Origin: an uncultured Acidimicrobiaceae bacterium
GTDB lineage: Bacteria > Actinomycetota > Acidimicrobiia > Acidimicrobiales > Poriferisodalaceae
NCBI GenBank assembly: GCA_913020735.1
Contig: CAJWBN010000013.1
Coordinates: 1-33,023 of the forward strand
Direction of reading: 5' to 3'
DNA: 33,023 nt
Shown: positions 23,566 to 33,023 of the stretch, piece by piece
How the letters are laid out: every line of letters begins with the position of its first letter
How positions within the stretch are numbered: position 1 is the stretch's first letter
Notes under the pieces: model-generated
What the model was told of the DNA's origin: nothing
The model's database searches: none
The model's input: only the letters and a program-made list of their open reading frames with translations
Program-made: the position numbers and the translations under genes

Positions 23566-24969
23566 GCCCCGAAGTTTTCTAAGAATCGCCGAAACTGCTT
23601 TCCCGTCAGCTTGTCCTTTTGACGCTTTCATCACCGCTCCGACAAATACTCCCTGAACCTTGTCTTCGCCTTCGCAAAATTTTTCCCAAGCATCTGGGTT
23701 CTCGGCAATAGCGGTATGAACCAAGTCTTCGAGTTCACTCGAATCCATTGATTCGAACCCACGCTTCTCCGCTATCGAAGCAGGGTCCAGCCCACTTTCA
23801 ACCATCTCTACAAGAATCTGTTTACTCTGCGTCGCCGTCAAAGCACCAGATTTCTCCATATGGATCAATTCCGAAAAGTGCGCTGGGTCAAGTTTGTCCG
23901 CTCCCTCAATGGCCAAATTCTGCATAGCGTGTGTGATCGCGCGTCCAGGGTCAGCTCCAAAATGAATCGCCGCTGAAACCAGCCCTGCTAGCCCCCTGCT
24001 CACAACGGTGGCCGCTGTTTCCATATCAACACCGGCTTTAGCAATAAGGTTCTCTCTTTGCTGGGCCGGGAGTTCTGGCATAGCCGATGCGATTTCTTTG
24101 ATCCATTCCGCATCAGGGTCAAGTAGAACTAGGTCTGGTTCTGGAAAATACCGATAATCGTTAGCTTCTTCTTTCGATCGTAAGGTGTGCGTTCTTCCCT
24201 CTTCTGACCAATGTCGGGTTTCTTGTACCGGTTCTTCCCCAGCCTCATAGAGATTGATATGGCGTTCAGCCTCATAGGTCACCGCACGCTGCAAAGACCT
24301 CAAAGAATTCAGGTTTTTTATTTCGCAACGGGTCCGGAGTTCTTGCGAACCAACAGGTCGCACACTGACGTTCGCATCAACACGCATTGATCCTTCTTCA
24401 AGGCGTGCTTCTGAAGCATTAGTAGCAATCAATATTGCTCGGAGCTCTTCAACATAGGCTCTCGCATCTTCTGCGGACCTAATGTCCGGTCTAGACACAA
24501 CCTCCAAAAGAGGTACACCAGCGCGGTTGTAATCGACTAATGCTTCTTCAGCTCCGTGGATTCGGCCGTCACTTCCTCCAATATGTGTGGTTTTTCCCGC
24601 ATCTTCCTCAAGGTGAGCACGTTCAATGCCTATGCGAGTCCCGTTCGGCAGATCCAGCGCACCGTCGATACAGATAGGGCGGTCGTACTGACTTACTTGG
24701 TAGTCCTTCGGCATATCTGGATAGAAATAGTTTTTGCGGTGGAATACCGACGGCCGGATTTCGCAACCCAGCGCTAAACCAATTGTCATCGCTAATTCGA
24801 CCGCTCGGCGGTTTAGGACAGGCAAAGATCCCGGCAAGCCAAGACAAACCGGAGTGATATTCGTATTTGGTTCATCTCCGAACCTGTTAGGTGCGTGCGA
24901 AAATAATTTGGTTTTGGTTGCTAATTCAACGTGAACTTCTAAGCCCACTACAACTTCCCACTCACTCAT
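23563..24969 (-). CDS. gatB: Aspartyl/glutamyl-tRNA amidotransferase subunit B
   Basis: 468 residues, normal for GatB. It is the tRNA-binding and kinase subunit of GatCAB, activating the misacylated Glu of Glu-tRNA(Gln), or Asp of Asp-tRNA(Asn), for amidation. The N-terminus EVVVGLEVHVELATKTKLF and CLGLPGSLPVLNRRAVE are diagnostic, as is FHRKNYFYPDMPKDYQVSQY. The C-terminal YqeY-like tail ends QGVFVGAVMKASKGQADGK, which binds tRNA. Its ATG overlaps the gatA stop by 4 bases. Confidence 0.97.
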   Translation of the reverse strand: MSEWEVVVGLEVHVELATKTKLFSHAPNRFGDEPNTNITPVCLGLPGSLPVLNRRAVELAMTIGLALGCEIRPSVFHRKNYFYPDMPKDYQVSQYDRPICIDGALDLPNGTRIGIERAHLEEDAGKTTHIGGSDGRIHGAEEALVDYNRAGVPLLEVVSRPDIRSAEDARAYVEELRAILIATNASEARLEEGSMRVDANVSVRPVGSQELRTRCEIKNLNSLRSLQRAVTYEAERHINLYEAGEEPVQETRHWSEEGRTHTLRSKEEANDYRYFPEPDLVLLDPDAEWIKEIASAMPELPAQQRENLIAKAGVDMETAATVVSRGLAGLVSAAIHFGADPGRAITHAMQNLAIEGADKLDPAHFSELIHMEKSGALTATQSKQILVEMVESGLDPASIAEKRGFESMDSSELEDLVHTAIAENPDAWEKFCEGEDKVQGVFVGAVMKASKGQADGKAVSAILRKLRG

Positions 24970-26396
24970 ACGGCATCTCGCTTTGGCGCTTGTGACTCGA
25001 TGAACGACGCCACCCGAAACATCTCAGATTCACCTAGCTGGGGAGCCATTACTTGAACCCCGACTGGCATTCCACCCTCTCCGGTTCCATAGGGAACAGA
25101 GATAGCTGGGTCACCGACCAGATTGCTAGGAACCGTGCAAGTGTCGCAGCGATACATGGTCATCGGATCCGACCGCTCACCAAATCTGAAAGCCACTGAT
25201 GGAGAAGTGGGCGATAGCAAGATGTCGTGACTCGCGTAAGCCGAATCAAAATCTCGCCGAGTAAGCGTTCTCACTTTCTGTGCTTTGCCATAAAAGGCGT
25301 CATAGTAACCAGCGCTGAGCGCAAAGGTCCCCAACATAACTCTGGCAATAACTTCGTCGCCGAAGCCTTCTCGCCTAGTAGCAGCGTTCATATCTGCTAC
25401 CTCGCTGCCTTCGGCTCTCAGCCCATATCTGACGCCGTCGTACCTGGCAAGGTTGCTGGAAGCCTCGGCAGGCGCAATTAAGTAATACGCAGTGAGTCCG
25501 TATTCAACTGCTGGCACTGAAACTAAATCGACAGTCGCTCCTCCAGCTCTTAATGCATCAGCCGTCTGGTGAACCCGTTCGACAACATCTTCATCGATGC
25601 CTGCCAAAAGCTCAGAAACCAAACCCACACGAAGGCCTTCGACTCCGCTAGAAAGACCGCCACTCAAGCTGGGTGACGGCAAAGGGATTGACGTGCTATC
25701 GAGAGGGTCGTGGCCTCCAATTGTTTCCAGCACTAGCGCTGCATCAGCAACATCATTCGCAAAAGGACCTATTTGGTCAAATGAAGACGCGAAGGCCACT
25801 AGTCCATACCGACTGACGAGGCCGTAGGTCGGCTTAACACCCACCACTCCACACAAGGCTGCTGGTTGCCGTATTGATCCCCCGGTATCAGAACCCAATG
25901 CAACGGGTGCAAAACCTGCTGCTACAGCTGCTGCCGAGCCGCCGCTCGAACCTCCTGGTACCCGGGTTAGGTCGTGGGGATTACGCGTTGGGCCGAAAGC
26001 AGAGTGTTCAGTCGAACTACCCATAGCAAACTCATCAAGATTGGTTTTCCCAATAATCACAGCCCCTGCGGACCGGAGGCGCTCCACTACAGTCGCGTCA
26101 TACGGTGGCTTCCATCCCTCAAGAATTCGAGAAGAACAAGTAGTGGCAAGATTTCGAGTACACAGATTGTCCTTGAGAGCGACTGGAACCCCAGCCAGCG
26201 GACCTGGGTCACGCCCAGAAGCCACTATTTCATCAATTTTCGCAGCGGCCTCAACCGCATTTTCACGGTCAACCACATTGAAGGCATGAACCTCTTCTTC
26301 TTTATCTTCAATGCTTCTGAGGAAGTCTTCCAACACCTGCACCGCTGTCTGGCGCGAGTCTCGGACGTCAGATGCCAATTCTCGAGCTGAGTTCAA
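24966..26396 (-). CDS. gatA: Aspartyl/glutamyl-tRNA amidotransferase subunit A
   Basis: 476 residues. This amidase-signature subunit releases ammonia from glutamine for GatB. The catalytic triad can be read as Lys75 (GVPVALKDNLCT), cis-Ser150 (GGSSGGSAAAV) and nucleophile Ser174 (SDTGGSIRQPA). The rest follows GatA, including GVKPTYGLVSRYGLVAFASS. Its ATG overlaps the gatC stop by 4 bases, which keeps subunits in proportion. Confidence 0.97.
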   Translation of the reverse strand: MNSARELASDVRDSRQTAVQVLEDFLRSIEDKEEEVHAFNVVDRENAVEAAAKIDEIVASGRDPGPLAGVPVALKDNLCTRNLATTCSSRILEGWKPPYDATVVERLRSAGAVIIGKTNLDEFAMGSSTEHSAFGPTRNPHDLTRVPGGSSGGSAAAVAAGFAPVALGSDTGGSIRQPAALCGVVGVKPTYGLVSRYGLVAFASSFDQIGPFANDVADAALVLETIGGHDPLDSTSIPLPSPSLSGGLSSGVEGLRVGLVSELLAGIDEDVVERVHQTADALRAGGATVDLVSVPAVEYGLTAYYLIAPAEASSNLARYDGVRYGLRAEGSEVADMNAATRREGFGDEVIARVMLGTFALSAGYYDAFYGKAQKVRTLTRRDFDSAYASHDILLSPTSPSVAFRFGERSDPMTMYRCDTCTVPSNLVGDPAISVPYGTGEGGMPVGVQVMAPQLGESEMFRVASFIESQAPKRDAV

Positions 26397-26695
26397 GATG
26401 ACTCTCCCAAAATAGGAGGCACACGAAATTGGCCATCAGCGACATCCGGTGCTTGAGCCAACACCTCTTGAGGTTCAACAGTCGCTCCCGCTACATCGTC
26501 CCTCAGAACATTCGACAACGGATAGGGATGAGACATCGCTTCGACGGAGTCAAGATCAAGACTCTCCAACTGACTTACATGATCAAGAATTTTCTCAAGA
26601 TGTTCAGTGAAGTGGGTTATCTCTTCTTGGGAGAGATCTATCCGCGCGAGTGAGGCTATGTGGGCAACGAGATCTTGTGAAAGTGGTTGATTCAT
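26393..26695 (-). CDS. gatC: Aspartyl/glutamyl-tRNA amidotransferase subunit C
   Basis: 100 residues, the usual size. It wraps around GatA and stabilises the GatA-GatB complex. The pattern HIASLARIDLSQEEITHFTEHLEKILDHV and the Pro-rich C-terminus ending FRVPPILG are characteristic (quoted parts: HIASLARIDLSQEEI, FRVPPILG). A GGAG site lies 10 bases before the ATG at 26695. It follows the ferredoxin gene by 22 bases on the same strand. Confidence 0.94.
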   Translation of the reverse strand: MNQPLSQDLVAHIASLARIDLSQEEITHFTEHLEKILDHVSQLESLDLDSVEAMSHPYPLSNVLRDDVAGATVEPQEVLAQAPDVADGQFRVPPILGESS

Positions 26696-26717
26696 AATGC
26701 TTAATCTCCAAAGCCAT

Positions 26718-27041
26718 TCACATGTAAGGGTCGTTTACGCTCAAGGGTTCTTGCCACCATTCTTCTGACGAAGGGTCCCAATCTTCAGCGGCAAGGGGAT
26801 AAATACAATCTACGGGACATGGCTCTAAACACTTATCGCATCCAGAACACAACTCCGGCAAGATAATTACATCAATACCATGGTTAAAGATTGCGCCAAA
26901 GTTCGGTGGGCATGCACGAAGACACGCATCACAGTTAATGCACTGAGACATGTCGATATACATAGGGGGGTTCGGCCATTTCGCGTTTCGTTCGCGATTT
27001 TCAATTCGCGCCAGTCGTGCTGGACTGTTCCCCGATGCCAT
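26718..27041 (-). CDS. 2[4Fe-4S] ferredoxin
   Basis: 107 residues, a small electron carrier. The first cluster motif is Cys34-x2-Cys37-x2-Cys40-x3-Cys44-Pro and the second Cys65-x2-Cys68-x2-Cys71-x3-Cys75-Pro, with an additional Cys79. The last Cys of each motif would ligate the opposite cluster. A 27-residue N-terminal extension, rich in Arg and Asn, precedes the ferredoxin core. The partner enzyme is unknown. The ATG at 27041 has no ribosome site, but TAGAAT lies 7 bases upstream, so the transcript may be leaderless. It appears to lead the fer-gatC-gatA-gatB unit, an arrangement without an obvious functional link. Confidence 0.9.
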   Translation of the reverse strand: MASGNSPARLARIENRERNAKWPNPPMYIDMSQCINCDACLRACPPNFGAIFNHGIDVIILPELCSGCDKCLEPCPVDCIYPLAAEDWDPSSEEWWQEPLSVNDPYM

Positions 27042-27048
27042 CTAAAGA

Positions 27049-27054
27049 ATTCTA
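27049..27054 (-). promoter_or_regulatory. Candidate -10 element for the ferredoxin-gatCAB unit
   Basis: TAGAAT on the minus strand matches the -10 consensus TATAAT at 5 of 6 bases and ends 7 bases before the ferredoxin ATG. No Shine-Dalgarno lies between, which suits a leaderless transcript. The -35 region is not convincing. Confidence 0.5.
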
Positions 27055-27102
27055 CGGGGCAACATTGGTTCCAATTCGACAACCCTTAACAACTATTGCT
27101 TA

Positions 27103-28941
27103 TCAATCAGAGGGGACCCACAAAATTACCGTCGAATTCGGAGCCAACATAGTTCCAGCAGGCGGTTCTGTAGCCTGAACTAGCTCTCCTTCGCCTTCAA
27201 CATCTCCTAGCTTCAACCCCACTTCGATTAGGCGTTCTCCGGCCTCCACAACGTTGAGACCTCGCATATCAGGTACCTCTCGCCGATCTGGACCTGTCGA
27301 AAGTGTCAACGACACCGCAGAGCCTCGCTCCACCAACAATCCTGCTACCAAACTCTGCCGAATCACCGCTCCTTGAGGAACAAACTCACTGGTCTCGTAA
27401 GTCACCGGTCGAGCAAGAGTTAGCTGAAGCGAGTCAAGTGTTCCCTCTGCAGTCCCTAGATCAAGCCCGGTGAGCTGTGGCACGGAACGAGGAACAGGGC
27501 CTCCAGAAACAATCAAAACCGCTCGCGTTCCAGGTTCTCTAAGAGATCCACCCAACGCTATTTCACCATCAATCGTTAGCTTCATCACTTCGCCGGTTGA
27601 AATGCTCTCATCGTAAAGCGGCTGCACAAGGTCAACTTCAAAACCCTTAGCCACCAGCCGGGCTGTAGCTGCCTCGGTTGACAACCCTAAAACAAGAGGG
27701 GTCATACGCAGACGGGGCCCACTCGCGACTTCGACAACGAGCATCGCTCCTTCAGATAGACGGCTCCCAGCTTCTGGTCGTTGCGCTATTACGATCCCCG
27801 CAGGTAGCTCATCAGTTCGTATCTGATCCTCATCAAGAATCCAAGAAACTGAATCAGCAATCGCTCGGACTTCACCAATAGTCCGACCGATGTATTCATC
27901 TACATCGTGCGTAACGACCCCCTGTGGGCGGACACTGCTTACAGCCCACGCAGTAGCAGCAGAAAGGGCCATCAGCACCACAACAGCGGAGACGCCCAAT
28001 CTCCATACTGGTCGCCAACGAATTTGATCGATACCGGGCGCTACGGGCGCCACCGTTCGCCTATCTAAATTTCCCTCCGTAGCGCGATCGAGAGAAGATT
28101 CGGGCAGTGCAATTGGCGCTGGTTTCGCAAAATCGGAAGCCGCATTGACAAGACCTTCGATCAGAGATTTCGTATCACAACGCTGCTCGGGGTCTGGTTC
28201 CAGAGCTAACTCAAGGACATCCTTACCATGCCCAAAATCTGACAATTCAGTGAGATTGAATCCGTCAACAGAATCAGAAACAGCTGACCGTTGCCCCGCA
28301 GCAGCGCGAAGAGTCATCGCTAGCGAATACACATCAGACTTCGGGTTACTACTGCCATTTCTATGTTCCGGAGCTTGAAACTCAACCAGACGATCATCGA
28401 TGCCTGTTCCAACTAGTTCGAGGCGACCAGCTTCAGCCGCTGCTAACGCATTAGCTAGGTAAATAGACGAAAGTCTTGGAGGTCCATCCAAACTTAGAAC
28501 AACGCTGTTAGGGGAAATATCGCCGTGGCAGAGTCCTTGAAGGTGAAGGTCATCTAGCCCTGACGCAAGCTCGATTCCCAACTTCAAGGTTTGAGCTGGG
28601 CTAAGCATCTGCCCTGCATCTAGAAAGGTCTTTAGTGTTACACCGGGATAATAATCGGTTACCACATAGGCGCTTTCTTGAAAGCTGCCCCAGTTGTGAA
28701 CTCTCTCTACAGAAGGGTGTGAAACTAATGTCGCCTTCGTTGCATCTGCGATGAGATGCCTCGAAAATTCAATATCTTCAGAAATTGATGCACCAAAGAT
28801 TTTGACTGATACCTGGCCACCGGTTTCAAGGTCACTTGCGACGTAGTCGGTTGCAGCCCGAGAACGACCTAAATAATCAGTGAGCCGGTAACGATCTTCG
28901 AGTACTCGACCGGTTAGTTGGTTTAGGTCGTCGAGAGGCAC
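27103..28941 (-). CDS. PASTA-domain PknB-like protein, probable pseudokinase
   Basis: 612 residues: an N-terminal kinase-like domain (about 15-270), a Pro-rich linker, one membrane helix (about 314-335) and four extracellular PASTA repeats (about 342-408, 409-480, 481-550, 551-612). This is the layout of the Ser/Thr kinases PknB, StkP and PrkC that sense peptidoglycan and regulate growth. The kinase motifs are degraded. The glycine-rich loop reads LGRSRAATDYVA, the alpha-C Glu is Asp66, and HRDLKPEN reads HGDISPNS, so Asp141 is kept but the Mg-binding Asn is Ser146. DFG reads about SSI (158-160). Lys47 (VSVK) and the APE motif (QAPEHR, 189-194) remain. It is likely a signalling scaffold or nucleotide-binding regulator. 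The start is a GTG at 28941 with TACTGT 6 bases upstream and no Shine-Dalgarno. Confidence 0.87.
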   Translation of the reverse strand: MPLDDLNQLTGRVLEDRYRLTDYLGRSRAATDYVASDLETGGQVSVKIFGASISEDIEFSRHLIADATKATLVSHPSVERVHNWGSFQESAYVVTDYYPGVTLKTFLDAGQMLSPAQTLKLGIELASGLDDLHLQGLCHGDISPNSVVLSLDGPPRLSSIYLANALAAAEAGRLELVGTGIDDRLVEFQAPEHRNGSSNPKSDVYSLAMTLRAAAGQRSAVSDSVDGFNLTELSDFGHGKDVLELALEPDPEQRCDTKSLIEGLVNAASDFAKPAPIALPESSLDRATEGNLDRRTVAPVAPGIDQIRWRPVWRLGVSAVVVLMALSAATAWAVSSVRPQGVVTHDVDEYIGRTIGEVRAIADSVSWILDEDQIRTDELPAGIVIAQRPEAGSRLSEGAMLVVEVASGPRLRMTPLVLGLSTEAATARLVAKGFEVDLVQPLYDESISTGEVMKLTIDGEIALGGSLREPGTRAVLIVSGGPVPRSVPQLTGLDLGTAEGTLDSLQLTLARPVTYETSEFVPQGAVIRQSLVAGLLVERGSAVSLTLSTGPDRREVPDMRGLNVVEAGERLIEVGLKLGDVEGEGELVQATEPPAGTMLAPNSTVILWVPSD

Positions 28942-28947
28942 AACCCG

Positions 28948-28953
28948 ACAGTA
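28948..28953 (-). promoter_or_regulatory. Candidate -10 element for the PASTA protein gene
   Basis: TACTGT (TANNNT pattern) on the minus strand ends 6 bases before the GTG start and fits a leaderless transcript. The 79-base divergent gap to the next gene also holds CATGAT 6 bases before that gene's GTG on the plus strand (29009-29014). Confidence 0.4.
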
Positions 28954-29020
28954 TCGCTACTAACAGCCAGTCTCATGGCGCCGAATTTCAACTCTCACAA
29001 TATTCAGCCATGATAGGGAG

Positions 29021-29485
29021 GTGGAGAAGCCTCAAAAAGACAATCGGACTAAGGACGATCAGGTTGCCAACTGGAGCCTCAGAAAGGGTGTCGCCTCATC
29101 CTTGACGATATTGGTCATCTTTTCATTGGCGTTGGTAATTTGGATTGCCTCCTCAACTCGGGGAGCTCCTCAACCTTCAACTCTGCCTACTGGATTACTT
29201 GCAGTGATCCCTGATGAGGGTGACCAAGCTCCAAAGCAGACGTTGGTCGGGGTTTCGTTAAGCCCTGGTTGGGAGCCAACTCTCATCATTGATGGTGTTG
29301 CCATCCCCAATAACCAGCTAGACGCTGGCACTAAGCAGCTTGGAGAATTCTTCTTCAGCCCCGGTAGCGACATGGTGATCCCCCAGCTTCGCAGAGGCCT
29401 AATTTGCGCCAGAGTGATTGCAATTCCCATTATCGATGTTGAGGTCGACAACATTGACCACCAATGGTGTTGGACTTCCTTCTAA
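29021..29485 (+). CDS. Hypothetical single-pass membrane-anchored protein
   Basis: 154 residues of unknown function. A charged N-terminal tail of about 24 residues (rich in Lys, Asp and Gln) is followed by one hydrophobic helix (about 25-45, ending LALVIWIASS). A C-terminal domain of about 105 residues probably lies outside the membrane. The motif ASSTRGAPQPSTLPTG after the helix is Pro/Ser-rich. VGVSLSPGWEPTLIIDGVAIP and LGEFFFSPGSD look like a beta-rich domain, and two Cys (LICARV and HQWCW) might form a disulphide. The start is uncertain: the GTG at 29021 directly abuts an AGGGAG, too close for a normal ribosome site, and CATGAT ends 6 bases upstream. It is divergent from the PASTA protein gene and convergent with ligA. 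Confidence 0.65.
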   Translation: MEKPQKDNRTKDDQVANWSLRKGVASSLTILVIFSLALVIWIASSTRGAPQPSTLPTGLLAVIPDEGDQAPKQTLVGVSLSPGWEPTLIIDGVAIPNNQLDAGTKQLGEFFFSPGSDMVIPQLRRGLICARVIAIPIIDVEVDNIDHQWCWTSF

Positions 29486-29493
29486 CGAACCCT

Positions 29494-32511
<3,018 letters not shown>

Positions 32512-32514
32512 TTT

Positions 32515-33023
32515 TTAGACTGCAGTAGCTCCGCCGATCACAAGATCGTCAAGATAGAACACCACCGCTTGGCCGGGCGCTACCTTTCGCCGAGCCTCAT
32601 CCCAGTGCACATTTCCAGCTGAGGTCAAATAAGCAGACGCTTGTGCACCATGAGCACTGATTTGAACCTGAACTGGCCCTATGTACGGCTCGTCTGCCCA
32701 AACATGATCCGATAGTTGGACATCTTCCGAAAGCAGGTCCTCGGCACTGCCCGCCACGACTCGACGAGACCGAACGTCTACCTGCACCGCGTAAGTCCGG
32801 TCAGCATTGCCACCAAGATTTAGCCCTCTTCGTTGCCCAATGGTCACTAGTTCAACCGCGTCAATAGACCCAAGTTCATTACCGTCTACATCGACTACGT
32901 CTGCGCTGTGTAGATCCAGTCGGTCTGACAAGAAACGAGCACGCCCTTCTGAAGCGGTTATAAAGCAGACGTCTTGGCTGTCTGGCTTTGTCGCTGACCG
33001 CAAACCTCTACGGCTCGATAATT
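32515..33023 (-). CDS. mnmA: tRNA 2-thiouridylase MnmA, N-terminal part cut by window edge
   Basis: The C-terminal 169 or so codons are present and the frame stays open to the right edge. MnmA puts sulphur on U34 of tRNA-Lys, tRNA-Glu and tRNA-Gln, taking it from a cysteine desulphurase relay. The diagnostic sequence is LRSATKPDSQDVCFI, where the Cys is the second catalytic Cys. TIGQRRGLNLGG is the conserved central-domain turn. The tail APGQAVVFYLDDLVIGGATA is the usual C-terminal beta-barrel. A TTG at 33003 is not the start, because the frame continues upstream with family sequence. In M. tuberculosis the orthologue trmU also lies downstream of ligA in gene order. Confidence 0.94.
   Translation of the reverse strand, partial: LSSRRGLRSATKPDSQDVCFITASEGRARFLSDRLDLHSADVVDVDGNELGSIDAVELVTIGQRRGLNLGGNADRTYAVQVDVRSRRVVAGSAEDLLSEDVQLSDHVWADEPYIGPVQVQISAHGAQASAYLTSAGNVHWDEARRKVAPGQAVVFYLDDLVIGGATAV

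Noticed and set aside
25974..26390. Plus-strand open frame of 138 codons
   Set aside because: It is antisense to gatA, whose amidase signature is clear.

Overview
The window looks like a chromosomal segment of an actinobacterium, most likely of the class Acidimicrobiia. This rests on gene order, the protein families present, frequent GTG starts and balanced base composition; it is an inference, since no 16S rRNA gene is present. Gene order largely matches the Mycobacterium tuberculosis block from leuD/leuC (Rv2987c-Rv2988c) through gltX, leuB, serA, ilvC-ilvN-ilvB, gatB-gatA-gatC and ligA to mnmA/trmU (Rv3024c). It is therefore a conserved housekeeping neighbourhood. I see no insertion sequence, phage gene, CRISPR array or other mobile element.

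Layout. 1-3837 (minus): a branched-chain amino-acid ABC transporter, livG-livF-livH-livM, with livM cut by the left edge. 4041-4112 (minus): tRNA-Gln(CTG). 4204-9862 (minus): gltX, two MDMPI-fold paralogues, a conserved hypothetical gene, cimA and leuB. Upstream of leuB is a leader region (9905-10054) with a promoter, a Leu/Ile-containing mini-ORF and three hairpins. 10128-13578 (plus): greA, an alpha/beta hydrolase, leuC and leuD. 13607-16373 (minus): serA and an aspartate-type aminotransferase, divergent from serC (16434-17552, plus). 17565-21539 (minus): yqgE, ilvC, ilvN and ilvB, preceded by a second leader region (21604-21740) with a Leu-Val-Val mini-ORF and two hairpins. 21800-23546 (plus): an exported sugar-dehydrogenase-like protein and a DUF4332 protein. 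23563-27041 (minus): gatB, gatA, gatC and a 2[4Fe-4S] ferredoxin. 27103-28941 (minus): a PASTA-domain kinase-like protein that looks like a pseudokinase. 29021-33023: a small membrane-anchored protein, ligA, an integral membrane protein and the C-terminal part of mnmA, cut by the right edge.

How the genes work together. IlvB/IlvN/IlvC carry out the early shared steps of valine, leucine and isoleucine synthesis. CimA, LeuC/LeuD and LeuB can make 2-oxobutyrate from pyruvate and acetyl-CoA, the threonine-independent route to isoleucine; LeuC/LeuD and LeuB also serve leucine synthesis. leuA, ilvD and ilvE are not in the window. SerA and SerC give the first two steps of serine synthesis. GltX, tRNA-Gln and GatCAB together suggest that Gln-tRNA(Gln) is made by misacylation followed by amidation.

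The most interesting signals are regulatory. Both BCAA operons appear to carry peptide-leader attenuators, and the leuB one may be translated leaderlessly. Several genes lack a Shine-Dalgarno sequence but have a -10-like hexamer 6-7 bases before the start codon, usually GTG, which suggests leaderless transcripts. The PASTA protein lacks the DFG and other kinase motifs.
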